DNA of 47,936 nucleotides from Plantago elongata (Eukaryota; Streptophyta; Magnoliopsida; Lamiales; Plantaginaceae): the NCBI GenBank assembly GCA_036897095.1, contig JAYMSP010000539.1:1-47936 (forward strand). Reading direction: 5' to 3'. The notes below the pieces were generated by a model. That model was not told where the DNA came from, did not search any database, and worked only from the letters and a program-made list of their open reading frames with translations. Made by a program: the position numbers and the translations under genes. Below, one piece after another: positions 23,115-34,860 of this stretch (position 1 is the first letter of the stretch; each line of letters opens with the position of its first letter).

Positions 23115-26100
23115 ATGGGTAGAGATAGAGATAGAGAAGTATCTCGTTCACCGTCGTATCGGAGAAGGTACTCTCCGTCGAGGTCTCCTGTCAGGATTGG
23201 TCGCCGGAGCAGGAGGGATAGAAGCCGATCTCCTTATAACAGCAGGTGATACCCATTTACTTATACCTTACCTGACTCTAGTGTTTCGTATTTGTCGATT
23301 TTATCAGAAAGGTGTTATCTTGGCTATTCTATTGGTGATGGAAAAACACTAGCTGTAATCGGATGATGTCAGAAGTTTCTTAGGCTTTAGGTGGAATGGA
23401 TTCTCTATCTCGTTTTGTGTCAAACTTTGTATTCGAGTAGTTGGGAATTGGAAAAGTCCCCTTATTTTATGGTTGGAAGGAGATAGATGTAAACTAGAAC
23501 TCGTGGCGGAAGAGTGGGACACAAGGTGGGATATAGTATCCTTTTTGCTGTTTTGGGGTATGCGGAGGGGGAGAATTCGGTTGAAATAGGTCCAAACTTT
23601 TGCAACATGTAATCTGTGGGTTTTTGGTTGAGTGCGGATTGTTTTCTATTGAGGTGTCCATCGATTTAACAGAATTAGCTTTCAGTGCGTACAGTGAGTA
23701 CGTGTATGTCTATGTGTGGCTGTATGAGGGCAGGTTGGAAATTTGGACTTTGCAAACATGGTTCTGTCAAATTATGATGATCAATAAAGAATGAAATTAT
23801 GCTGGTGCAGGAAGTTACCGTGCTTACATGCGATCTATGAGTATATTATGTTATATTGTTAGGATCAACTTCAGGTGAAAGGGTTTACTTTGATTATCTA
23901 CTGGTTAAAATGTTGCTTAAATTGGAAGATTATTGTACACACTACACATTCCTGAAGACGAAACCATTTTGAAAGCTCTGTTGAATTTTGTGTAACTTAT
24001 TTAATCACTTCATTTCTCCCCTAACATTTATGACCTAAGTTGTTGCTGAAAGTTTGCTCATCTTATCTGTTTAATGTTTTTTAGTGATCTAGCAGATGCT
24101 TTTGGATTATCTGATTGGTGTCTGAATGCCATGTGGCTGCATAAAGTTTTCCGTTTCCATCTGCCCCTTGATATTCAACGTGCTTGTGGTTGTTTACATC
24201 TTATTATTTCGTTGGTTTGCAAACAAGTTCCGCAACATAAATCATCATTGTTGCTGTAATTTTATCCTGAGAGGTTTACCTCACAAATATGGGTGTGAGA
24301 ACCGGTATGTAAAAAAAGATAATAACATAGCATGACTGGGTTGGTTAACTGTTACATGAGAATCTATAAAAGAAAACACCTCTCCCTTTCACGGGAACGG
24401 AGCAGGTGATGCGTGCCTTGATGGGTCATTTCACTGCTCGATTGTGATATTAGCAGTTTGTTATGATAAAGACGGAGCTCGAAGTTTATACTTTGCAAAT
24501 TATGAGGTAACTGTACATGATTCTGTTATCTGGCGGTGGGTTTAGAAAGTCAGATAACATGGATACTGCAATAGTCATTAATTTATTATAGAGCTCAAAT
24601 GATTTATATGTTCTACAGAAGACGAAGTCCTTCATTATCTTCTCGCCGCCGCAAAAGTCGCTCCCCTATTGCAAGACGTCGTAAAAGTCGCTCTCCATCA
24701 CCTAAACGGAACAGGAGACGTAGATCAAGGAGTACCCCTTCAACTCCTAGCTTAAGCATTGTTGCTAAATCGATTAAAGATGCAAGTGAAGAATTAAGGA
24801 AGGATGAAGAGGAAAAAATGAGGTTTGATTCTCATGCAATTTATACTTCTTGTTTACGGGTGTTATTTGCTTGTTCTCTTGCTCATCTTTTTCATTCTTA
24901 TGTGTATTACTTGAAAATGATAAAGAATAAATGTTACACAATGCCTGTAAGGATGGTCTCGTGTCATTACTGATTTAGTAACGATTACTAATACTGTATA
25001 CAATATAAGATTGGCAAAAGTGTGCAAATTAGATAGCTAGGCAGATGTTGTTGTACATCAGAATACGTTTACATTCAGCAGTGGCATCTTCCGCTGAGGT
25101 TCTGATTGAATGGAATATCTTAATCCTGAGATGTGTGATGGAATTGGACACTTTTGCTTTCGGAGTTCCTGCAATCATCAGTAACTCATCGACATGTTAA
25201 ATTGGTCACTTTGGAGATAAGATGAGTTAGCCTAGAACCATCCAACAGTGATTTTCCATTATGTTTATGATTGTTTTTTGCGAGATCCCCGGAAAGATAG
25301 AGTGACAACAAGAATCATAGGATGTTACCACCATTGGCCATTCTGTAACATGTATGTGATAATTGCGGCAGAACTAAAGCTGCAGTAGTCTATGTGCTCA
25401 TTAAGCTTGTTATATTAGTACTGAATAGCTTCTCTCTCTCTATTACTTTCTGTGATGGCACACACTCGAATATTCGTGTTGCTCTTAATTCCTCATACTT
25501 CTGCAATAATTACTAAAACTCTTTTGGTCCTATCTAGTATTGTATGTACTGCATTCATTGATAAAAGTTTCTGGTAGTTCCTTTTGGTGATGGATCTTTG
25601 CTGCCTCTATAATCTACTGACCCCAACAAATGCAACTGAGGTATTTTGGATCAGGAATCAGTTAGAGTCTGCTTTAAAGGCATATATATATGTGTATGAT
25701 TCTGTGCCTTTTCCCAGATGGAGGTTAGTGGGCGGTGTACTATCAGAACGGCGTTTAAGCAACAAATAATGTTGTTCTTTCAAGTACACTTGATTTCCTT
25801 GAGCTTAATTTTGGCTTAATATTTTTTGTAATGCCACTGACAATTTCAAGTGGTTTTCCCAGGCGACAAGAAGAAGCAGAATTGAAATTAATAGACGAAG
25901 AAACTGCAAAGAGAGTAGCAGAAGCAATTCAGAAAAAGGTTGAGGAGAGCTTGAATACCAAGGAGATCAAGCTTGAAATGGAGAAACGTCTAGAGGAAGG
26001 CAGGAGAAAACTTGTCGTTGAAGTTGCAGCTCAACTTGAGAAAGAAAAGGAAGCAGCTGTTATAGAGACTCAGCGGAGAGAGGCAAGTATCTATTCTATT

Positions 26101-26465
26101 GTTGATGTTTTCAGCTACCTTTTTAGTTAGTCATATGGATGCCTTTAAAATCCTTTAGATACTTTTGCTGCCAGTTGACATTTTACAACTGTCAACAGGA
26201 ACAAGCACGCAAGGAGAAGGGAGAGCTTCAAAGACTGTTGGAAGAGAAAAGGAGGGAGGCGGAAGAAGCTCAGAGGAGAGAAGCTCTAGAACAACAAAGA
26301 CGGGAGGAGGAACGATATAGAGAACTTGTAGAGCTTCAGAGGCAGAGAGAAGAAGCTCTTCAAAGGAAAAAGCAGCAAGAAGAGGAAGAACGTGCTAAGC
26401 AGATGAAGTTATTGGGCAAGAACAAGTCCCGGCCTAAGTTGTCATTTGCCCTTAGTTTAAAATAA
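23115..26465 (+). CDS. ARGLU1-like arginine/glutamate-rich nuclear protein
   Basis: Animal ARGLU1 is a nuclear splicing modulator and Mediator-linked coactivator; the plant homologue is presumed to act in pre-mRNA splicing. Exons 23115-23245, 24619-24822, 25863-26082 and 26199-26465 join to 273 residues. Residues 1-100 are an RS domain (MGRDRDREVSRSPSYRRRYS, then RRRKSRSPIARRRKSRSPSP). Residues from about 105 on are a long charged coiled coil (EETAKRVAEAIQKKVEES, EEKRREAEEAQRREALEQQ) ending LGKNKSRPKLSFALSLK, the ARGLU1 C-terminal signature. The third intron (26083-26198) starts with GC, not GT: GAG then GCAAGT. That is the consensus for minor GC-AG introns and is the only choice that keeps the RREEQARKEKGEL frame. 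Nothing is missing from the protein. Confidence 0.9.
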
Positions 26466-29400
26466 TGTAGTAGCTCTGCTTGTTTGTTGTGCATTAGTGT
26501 ACTTTCAAATTACTCAAAGCACAAAAGAGTAAGAACCTTCTTGAAAATACAATTCAGACACTTATCAAGGCAATATTAAATCATTGGTCTCTATAATGGT
26601 CTGTTACAGTCCTAAGTTTCCCAATTCGAAATGCCTTATCACACTTCCACCATCTGTGAGTCGTGCTTCCTTGTCGCCGATAGACTTTCTAATTTCATAT
26701 TTATGGATGGCTCTCCTGATTTTTCTCTTCCAGTTTCCATGTTAAACTATACCCGTTCACAGGTAAAACTGAGATCTCTTCCAGGGCAACTCAAAACTTT
26801 TTCAAGGTGAACTAAAAATTGTTCAAGACTGAAGAATGTTCTTGTATTGGCCTCCTCATCGTTAAAGGTCCTTTAAGCCCATAATTGATTGTTATTTCGG
26901 GTTTCCATGAATTATTGAACCAGCCCTACAAGTTATCCACTATTATTGTATACCAACCTCACAAGTTACAACTTCACAATGAATCGCAGCTCAACTCAGT
27001 TAATAAAATATTCTCATTAAAAAAAAAAAAACTCCATGTGCATATCACTACTGTTTTTCGAAATTAACTGATAAAGTAGCTTATAACTTATGAATCTTTT
27101 GATATATAATACTATATTTGTAACTAATGCATGGTGACCATATGCTGAAAATTAGCTAGATTTGTTTATAGCTAGTAGAGTTTATGAAATCATCTAGTTA
27201 TTGATTTACTAGTTATACATTCACACTGTATCTTAAAAAGAAATGTAATTAAAACTACTCAAAATGTTCTCTTAATTACTAGTTGTGAAAGGTTTCTCCA
27301 AACATTTATCTTAAAACTCTATAAGTAATAGTAATTAATACCTAATTGAAAGAATTGTTTAGTTCCAAAAGATGATGGTTTCCCTGTACTCCATTAGCTA
27401 GTCAAAAATTGAAGCTAGTACACCTAAAATTTTGGTTGTAACGAAAAAGTCTAAAAGTCTCCAGTAACCTGCTAGCTGTGCAAATACCCTACAAAAACAA
27501 CAACAACAACAACAAAAGCATAAGAAAAAGAACAAAGAGAAGAAGGAAAATGAAAATGAGGCCATGATTTATCCGTATTCCGTAAAAAGAAATAATATGA
27601 TAGTTCAAATTGTTGATGTTGATGTTGATGTTAGAGTGGTACAAAACCGCAGCCAATGAAAACTACAAATCTTTACTCATTTCTCCGTAACAAAATGGAT
27701 TTATAAATCAACTTCTTTTGGCATAATTCCGATCCATTACACTTATCATGGAAAACAAAAGACAAACCAAGTTTCACTCATCTTTCCATTCAATTCTTAC
27801 AAGTCATTTTCCTTTCAATCTTATGCTGCAGGTACAAATTTGGTAGGGAAAAATTAGCTCACAATCACTGGATGATGGAACACTTTGGAACTAATAATTA
27901 TTCTAAAGGGTTTAGCATTGCAACCCTGGATATGTGGGGTGAAATTCGAACCTCCTTTTTCATCTTAACTTTGAGAGTTATGTATTTGATTATTACACAT
28001 ATGAATCGAATTCAAATTAGAGAATCTTAATTAAGGATGGTGGAAACGGTAATGAAATACACAATCTTATAAACGAGAAAAGTAACACATTGCCTAGGAA
28101 ATTGATGAAGAAAAAGAGGTTGAAAATGAGTCTTGGAACAAGTTTGGCTTGTACAAGGAACCAGACAGCTAGTATTGTTAGGGAAATTGGGTAAACTTAA
28201 GACGTAAAAGGCGTATGAAATTGAGGGTGAGTGAGTGAATAACATCATTTCAGACTTTTTTGACCTAGCAGGAAAAACAAACAGTTTGGCTAGAGAGCTA
28301 TTCTAATACTACTATACTATACTATACTACTCTCTAGTCTCACTCTCACCTATCTTTTCTGTCCTCATTACAAAACAACACCTTCTTCTGCTTCCATAAA
28401 CTCATACATACATGTAACACTGTTCACGCCACCTAAAATATGGGTTAATGTCCGACCTTGTGATGACTTAACTTCTTTGTTACTGGTTACTAGTATTTGT
28501 ATACAAAAGGTGGACGAAGTTCCGTTTACCAGTAAGTTAGGTTGTGAGTCAATGGCCAAAATGACGTGTATATTAATTATCACGGAACTCTTTACTAAAG
28601 TAGTTGGATAATAATAAATGGTGATAGTTGTGCCTTTGAGGTGTATATTAGCGTACAAGGTAAAGCAATCGTTGATATGAACGATTAAAGGTACATCCAA
28701 TATAGACCACGTTGAATTAGGGTAAGTCGGCCAAGGTAGTAGTAAGGGTTCCAACTTCTAAGGGCCGGCAATGTAGCGGACCTTCGGACCAATAACTCGT
28801 ATGCGAGCGCACTCATTTTGTTTTGGTTGACGAATTTTACGAAGCAGGATAATGTCCGTTATATAATTAAAAACACGGAAAATGCATGGGGTAAATTCTT
28901 TTTACAGTGGACTAGAACATGCAACTCACTAAGGCAACCAACACAAATTCCACAGTTCTTTGGCATTCCTCAAATACAATTTTTGTTGTTTACCTCTAAA
29001 TGTGGAAAAATAGAAAAGAAACACTTCATCATGGTATTAATTGAATGCACAATTTAAAAATAATCATATTAGATTAACAAGAAATAGAATATATGAATAT
29101 TAAACAATACTAGATAGTAGGGATAATATTTTATATAATATTTTAATTATACTTTATATAATATTTTAGTCATGTTTAATTATGTAAATTTCAGTTAAAT
29201 AGAATACGATTAATGTTGATGATAAACATTTGCGGTATTATCGAAAATGAGAACAAAGAAAGAAAACGAAAAAAGAAGAGAGTAGCGAGTGTAGTGAGCG
29301 TTGTGTTGAGTAGAAAGAGGAAACGAAAAACACGACGACAGAGATATCATTAAGACATGATTGCATGTGTAAGGGACCCACTGACGTTTATAACACACTG

Positions 29401-29759
29401 AACGATGTCGTATTGTCTTCCTCAATAATGGGACCCACAATCTGGTAGGCTTATTTGTTGGTGTGTTAGAGACAGTGGAGCGTGCATTGCATTTACTTGC
29501 CTCATGTTAAATCTCAGCCGTTAGATCATCTTCATATCTCGTGAGTCTTCTGATTAGTTGCCCTTTGACCATGCTTTTCACTGACACCGCAGTTATTGCC
29601 TTCCTTCCTTCTCCCCATTTCCACACTGTTCCTCACCCATCACGCCACGCGCTACCTCTTCCTCCACCATGCTTTCGGCTTTCGACCCGAGGATTATTCC
29701 ATATGACGGGTTTATGAATTAAAATGTTATAGATAATCAAGGATAACTTCTTTAATTTA
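26466..29759. other. Intergenic, no supported gene
   Basis: It contains short simple repeats: (CAA)n near 27496-27516 and (TTGATG)n near 27612-27632. A 128-codon frame at 28368-28754 on the minus strand has no usable ATG and no recognised family. Pyrimidine-rich stretches near 29600-29680 look promoter-like, but no gene follows. Confidence 0.5.
28311..28330. repeat. (ACTAT)n short tandem repeat
   Basis: About four units of ACTAT in intergenic DNA. Confidence 0.85.
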
Positions 29760-29960
29760 TGCTAGTCTTGTAGCATTAGACAAGTGAGAAACCCCTCGCA
29801 TTTCGTTGGTTTTAAGCCGTCTGCTCTCGTATATGAAACGAACTCCCTACAGGAGGAGATTACAATAGTTTTCTTTTCAAATGGTTAAAGTTGACTCGAA
29901 CTCCCGACTTATTAGTTGGAGCGGAAGCAACTTACCAACTGAGTTGCACTTCGTTATCAC
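29760..29960 (-). mobile_element. Candidate tRNA-derived SINE
   Basis: On the minus strand, TGCAACTCAGTTGG (29948-29935) resembles a tRNA A box and GGGAGTTCGAGTC (29905-29893) a B box, about 30 bases apart as in tRNA-headed SINEs. The A-box region reads CTCAGTTGGTAAG, like a tRNA D-arm. There is no complete tRNA fold and no obvious target duplication, so this is a SINE head or tRNA relic, not a tRNA gene. The body and both ends are estimates. Confidence 0.35.
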
Positions 29961-29975
29961 ACGCCAGAATAATAG

Positions 29976-31603
29976 TACTTGTTTGTGTGGATGTAGCAGC
30001 ATAGGTTGCGTCAATGTGACTCCCTACAAACATCGAATAAGTGCCCGAAAGTTTTCGATTTTCATCAATTAGTGAATCCTAGCATAAACCCTCTGAAGGA
30101 ACAATTATAAAATTTTACGATCCCAACTTGTATATAATCGCTTAAAAAATATTATATTTAAAAATAAACTTTTTATAAAGATATTTTTTACTGTTCAAAC
30201 AATATTATTTTATGAAGTTTCATCATACATTGATTTAATATATGAATAGTGGGTAAGGTTTGAATTTTGAATTGGAGAGTAGTAGAGTGGACAACACGCG
30301 TGGTAGGATGAGGATATGAAAGTGAGAATGGAGTGTGTTCATGTTGTTAATCGGGTAAAAAATAAAAGTGGTGGTGAGGTGTGGAGTAGTTTGTTTTGTA
30401 TTCCGGATCCTCCGGTAACGCTGACAATATCACATTTACCGGGTATCGGGCGGGGTGGAATATGGATTCGCCCCTTCTCTTCTCTTGCCTTCATTTTCTT
30501 TGTTTTTTCTAGCTATTTCATTTTCAAACTTACATTTCCACCCAAATATATTTACTTTGCTTTATTATTGCTCTTTCGAGTTTTACCTTTCTTCAACATG
30601 TCCAAACAACGACTTTATATGCCGGGCCAGACCTAAACGTTCAGTCAAATTATATACTTCATCCGTACAAAAAATTAGTCCTCTTTATAGCGTGCATAAT
30701 AATGTACTATATTAATTTTGAATAAATTAGCATTACTGGACCTGCAATTAATTCTGAAAAAAGTTGAAAGAAATAAATTAGCAATATATTTAAGGCTAAA
30801 AGTAGTGTACAATATGGATTTCTATGGCCTATGGTCTGATACATTAATTTTACTTTCTTTAAATTCCAATTTAGTTTTTATCTTCTAAATAAAATGATGT
30901 AAATTGAGCATGGCTTGTAAATGTGGAATTTCATTTGTGGAACTTTGACTATATATTTTCTACTTGTTAATTGATTTGATTATGTTTTCCAGGCCACATA
31001 TTCTAGTTTTGTACAAGTATTCGGCTCGAGCGCACTAGCTTGTCTCATACAGATCAATAAACCCATGGAAAATTTTGGCCCAACAAGAAAACTAGTTTGG
31101 CACATAACTCCTAATCCTCCTACACTTTGACGAGATTTTGCTTAATTGGCGCGTAATAATGTTATTCTAGCTAGTATTTAATATATACTAGGTGTAAAAC
31201 TAAAAGAATTACTGTTTTGTTGACGATGCCTTGTGGAATACGATTGCATTATTCACCTATTTGATCTATTTTGTTGGGAGAGGAAGTGGAGAAGTGATAC
31301 ATCTCCTAATCTATCATGTAAGTGCTAAATTTTCATAATTTATACTTTTTCCGTTCCGTTTTAAACTTCTTATATATATATTTTAGGTTTAAAAAATAAG
31401 GCAGGAGTTTTTTTTATAAAATAATAAGACAAGAGTAATTTTGTTTATAACTGAGTTGCATGAAATGTAATTTTAAGTTATTGTTTGAATATTTTAAGTT
31501 GAACTAAAAATGAATAGAAATGAAAATGAAAAGTTTTAATCAGGACAAAAAAAAAATGACAAGATAAAAAGCTTAGAACTAGACTGTAAAGTACATACTT
31601 TTA
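29976..31603. other. Intergenic, no gene seen
   Basis: AT-rich with a more GC-rich patch at 30290-30480. An isolated Stowaway-like end (TTTTTCCGTTCCGTTTTAAA, near 31347) has no convincing partner. Confidence 0.5.
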
Positions 31604-31735
31604 TATTTTTGCTACCATAATTTCTTTTAGGATGGTTCACAATGAATCTAAGTACATTCAATGACGTTGTATTTTTGCTACCATAATTTCTTTTAGGATG
31701 CTTCACAATGAATCTAAGTACATTCAATCACGTTT
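31604..31735. repeat. Two-copy 66-bp tandem duplication
   Basis: Units 31604-31669 and 31670-31735 are nearly identical. They share TATTTTTGCTACCATAATTT and continue through CACAATGAATCTAAGTACAT. I count three differences (G/C at two sites and the last base). This is a recent local duplication. Confidence 0.95.
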
Positions 31736-32901
31736 GCATGTGTTGACTTTGACTACGGATGGAGATAAACACGGATTGAGCAGCAAAGGAGTGGAGCAAA
31801 AGGATCCCGGTTTTGACGGGATAGTAGATTTTAATATGCTAAGTTCGAATAGAGTCTTGAAGATGGTGAAATACTAAAATTTAAAGGTGTGGGTCAAAAA
31901 TGTGTCATGATTCTGATAAATATAGGCAATTACTAGTTAAGGTTCAAGACATGCCCGTAAAAAAAGTGCAGGGGTACACATAGATATCGCAAGCGAATCT
32001 GGTACAAATTCACACTTTTACCTATGAACTTTCTTTTTTATTTCAATTTAATTTTTGATGATGAATGTCATATTTGCAAGTCGTGCCTCGGATTATGAGA
32101 TTGTAGTAATTGTAAGTGATTTTGCAGGTTAAGGGGTAAACCTCATGATTGATAAGTGTTGGATACGTTGATGAGAGTGCTTGGGAGAACTCTAGAGCTT
32201 AATTTTGTGGACAGGAAATACATGAGAAACTAGGGGATTAAGGAATATGATGAGATTGTCCACACAAGCAAGACATGAAGTTCATTTTGACAATTTTGGA
32301 AGGACCTTAAGGTCCGTTTCAAGAGGGGATTAGTGATATGACTTTGTTCATCACTATGCACTATCACTTTCAAATGCAACTAACTTAGTGTTAGATGTGA
32401 TTCATATACATCAATTACTTCATTATAAATCACTTCCGACCAATTAGCTTAATGTAATTTGTACTTCATTTTTTACTTCAATAATTCTCAAGACAATATG
32501 GTTAAAAAAACATTAGAGAAACCCATTTCACACTTTATAAATTGTTTGAATGTGCCACATACTCAACATGGAAATTGATGTGATATTTTATAAATTTTGT
32601 AGGAAAAAATGTTATTCTCGAATATGTATATTGCAGTTCATTTTTAGAACGAAATTAAACTTTATTTCTTTTCAAATTATAATTTCCTTTTTTCTTTCTT
32701 TATTTCTTTGATATTATTATTATTTTATATTTATTTATGTAAAGATATTAATGAATTTAACTGAAATGTGAGATAAACCAGGTTATAATGAAGAAAAATC
32801 CGGAAAAATATTAAATGCTAGTTATAAGTAAAGTGTTTTTGGTCACCCACCACGGTCCCACTCCATGGCTCTCATGAATGAGTCTCCAACTCTTCTCCTC
32901 C
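31736..32901. other. Intergenic upstream region of MIR166
   Basis: No gene is seen. AT-rich up to about 32830, then the proximal promoter (GGTCACCCACCACGGTCCCA) of the MIR166 transcript. Confidence 0.5.
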
Positions 32902-32908
32902 TATAAAT
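32902..32908 (+). promoter_or_regulatory. TATA box of the MIR166 transcription unit
   Basis: TATAAAT is followed about 30 nt later by an AACTAGGGTTTCATCA leader and a long CT-rich stretch (CTTCTCCTCTCCTCTTCTCT), typical of a polymerase II plant transcript. The hairpin starts about 180 nt downstream. Confidence 0.65.
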
Positions 32909-33018
32909 CAGACCCAATATTCAACTAGGGTTTCATCAATTCATTATCTTCTCCTCTCCTCTTCTCTTTTCAATTCATTCATATATCTATTCATCTTCTT
33001 CATAACATAAAGCACACT

Positions 33019-33090
33019 ATGCTCTTTACTTTTCTTGAAAAAGAGTTGAAAATTTATGCATTTCAAGATGATTCAAGAACAATGAGATGA
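33019..33090 (+). CDS. Short ORF in pri-miR166, candidate miPEP
   Basis: This is the first ATG after the predicted transcription start. It opens a 23-codon frame starting MLFTFLEKELK, with the stop TGA at 33088-33090 overlapping the base of the miRNA hairpin. Some plant pri-miRNAs encode short regulatory peptides (miPEPs) from such ORFs. Whether this one is translated cannot be told from sequence alone, and an ORF of this size arises easily by chance. Confidence 0.3.
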   Translation: MLFTFLEKELKIYAFQDDSRTMR

Positions 33091-33220
33091 AGCGTATATT
33101 TGTGGGGGATGTTGGCTGGTGCGACGCAAATCACGTTTTCTTCTAGATAAGTTTGATTTCTAATCACGAAAACGTGTATACGTCGGACCAGGCTTCATTC
33201 CTCTCAAACACGTTTTCATC
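33086..33220 (+). ncRNA. MIR166: MIR166 precursor hairpin (pre-miR166)
   Basis: The mature strand lies on the 3' arm at 33183-33203 and begins TCGGACCAGGCTTCATTCC, identical to miR166 over its first 19 bases. Base 20 is T where the common form has C. T at base 17 separates it from miR165. The 5' arm carries the star strand at 33106-33126 (GGGATGTTGGCTGGTGCGAC plus one base), pairing with a few mismatches and G:U pairs and with 2-nt 3' overhangs. The stem extends above the duplex (CACGTTTTC with GAAAACGTG, loop about 27 nt) and below it (GATGAAGCG with CGTTTTCATC). miR166 directs cleavage of HD-ZIP III transcription-factor mRNAs (PHB, PHV, REV class), setting leaf polarity, vascular pattern and meristem function. 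The primary transcript likely runs from about 32935 to beyond 33560 and may be spliced (acceptor near 33496). Confidence 0.95.
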
Positions 33221-34190
33221 ATAGATCTATCTAGCTCAATCTTGCTTTAACAGTGTTGTTTTTTTGGATTTCTTAGAATGGAAACCCTAGATGACACAAG
33301 ATTGGAGTATAGTTTTGTGTGTTTGTTAGAATTTGTTATCTGTGACTTCCAAAAAGTTGTTTTCCTCTCTGGTTGTTTTTACGGAAACAAAATGGAGTAA
33401 TCCAATATAATCTATATGTGTATGTGTAAACACTTTTAAACATAGATTCTGTTGGACTTTTAACATCAAATTCTGTGGTCTTTTTGTTTTAACAGGTGTG
33501 GCAGTGGACTCAACTAGATCTCCGGCAGGCAGTAGACAGGCTAGTTGAGCTAGCTATCTTCTTTTTAGATCTATTGACTTTCCACCATTTTCACCCTTTC
33601 TTGTTTTTTTCACCTTTTTAGTTTCCCTATGTATGTATGTATTGCAATCAAAAATAGATGATTACTTTAATTGAATCTTTATCTGGTCACACATTGTACT
33701 ATCATGTTACACTAGTGTATTGGACATTTATAATACTATTTGGATGAAGTTTTCATTCATCCGTTGGAGCTGGAAAACAGAGACGTTTTGATACCGTTTG
33801 ATTCATCTGAATTGGTACATTGTACTTCCAAGTTAGAAATACAAATATGCTCAATGGATATTCCAAACTAATGTTGTAAACGGTGAGAATTAAAAGCCGG
33901 TGTCGAATTTATGAGGTAGTTGAAAACTTGAAATAGACCTGTAAGGAATGATAAAATTAAAATCTGAAGATGCTTTTGATAACAGGAGCAGCAGCAGCAG
34001 CTCATACAATCAGGGGTAAAATTAACTCGTTTCCAGATTTTGAGAAATAGTAGGAGTAGCTTTTTCTTTGACTATTTCGAAAATTGTAGAGGATCAAAAC
34101 CCTAAAGTAACTTTTTGCTTGACTAATTTGCTTTGAAATTTGTAGAGAATCAAAATTCAAAACCCTAAAAATCAGTTCCAAGAAAGTACT
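33221..34190 (+). other. 3' part of the pri-miR166 transcript, then intergenic
   Basis: An acceptor-like TTTTAACAG near 33496 precedes a segment with an inverted repeat, CTCAACTAG and CTAGTTGAG (about 33507-33552). A T-rich 3'UTR-like stretch follows to about 33680. The rest shows no gene. Confidence 0.4.
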
Positions 34191-34860
34191 CTAACTTTTC
34201 TGCACATTCTTCAAAAATAAATAACGTGATTGCTGTTTGGAATAATTTGTGTACACCATAAACAGATGCAAACAAACTGATTACAGGCTAACTTTTCTGC
34301 ATATTCTTCAAAAATATTAAAAATGGAATGCAGTGTTGCAATGAATTGTGACAAATATTCCATAAATAAACTGATTAATAGGTAACTTTTCTGCATATTC
34401 TTCAAATACAATAAAAACTGGAAAGTATTCTACAATAAGAGATGCAAATAAACAGATTAAGACTTCTAATTTGCTGCATATTCTTCAAAAAAATTATTAT
34501 CAGAAAAAACTGGAAGCAGTTTTGTATTAATTTGTGACACAAAAAAAAAGGAACTCATAAATATGCTAAATATTTTTGTAATTTAATATACAAGTCCGAC
34601 TGTCTGAGGGTTAACTTTTTCGCTTCCAAAGTCATAAAAGAATAAACATTAGAAGTTTTTTTGGAATAACTTACGATAAGTATTCAATGTTAAAGTCTAT
34701 TACGTGAATTCGAGTTTACTCTAATAACACGTAAAGGTTATCAATTACTCATCGAATTTCAAAGTCATAAAATATAAATTATTAAAAGATCGGAAGCAGA
34801 TTTGGAATAATTTGTGACAAGTAATCTAAAAACAGATACAAACAAATTGATGATCATGCG
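34191..34860. repeat. Diverged tandem array, about 85-97 bp units
   Basis: Units begin with TAACTTTTCTGCATATTCTT-like text at 34191, 34288, 34382 and 34466 (lengths 97, 94, 84). They run through GGAATAATTTGTGACA-like and AAACAGATGCAAACAAACTG-like blocks. Two more degraded units follow near 34610 and 34750. There is no coding signal. Confidence 0.8.

Noticed and set aside
28368-28754. 128-codon minus-strand frame
   Set aside because: It opens with TTG, has no usable ATG before its last residues and resembles no family; most likely chance, though a decayed fragment cannot be excluded.
29893-29948. Functional tRNA gene
   Set aside because: No acceptor or anticodon stem can be drawn around the A and B boxes.
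29881-30072. Short plus-strand frame starting MVKVDSNSRL
   Set aside because: It is the antisense of the tRNA-like A/B-box region, so it reflects a SINE-type sequence.
30316-30636. 106-codon frame rich in Phe and Leu
   Set aside because: It is the translation of a pyrimidine-rich stretch, with no recognisable domain or gene context.
31347-31550. Complete Stowaway MITE
   Set aside because: Only the left end resembles the consensus; no matching right end with a TA was found.
34211-34411. 66-codon minus-strand frame with a repeated EEYAEK/KNMQKS pattern
   Set aside because: Its repetition comes from the 90-bp tandem array; it is not a gene.
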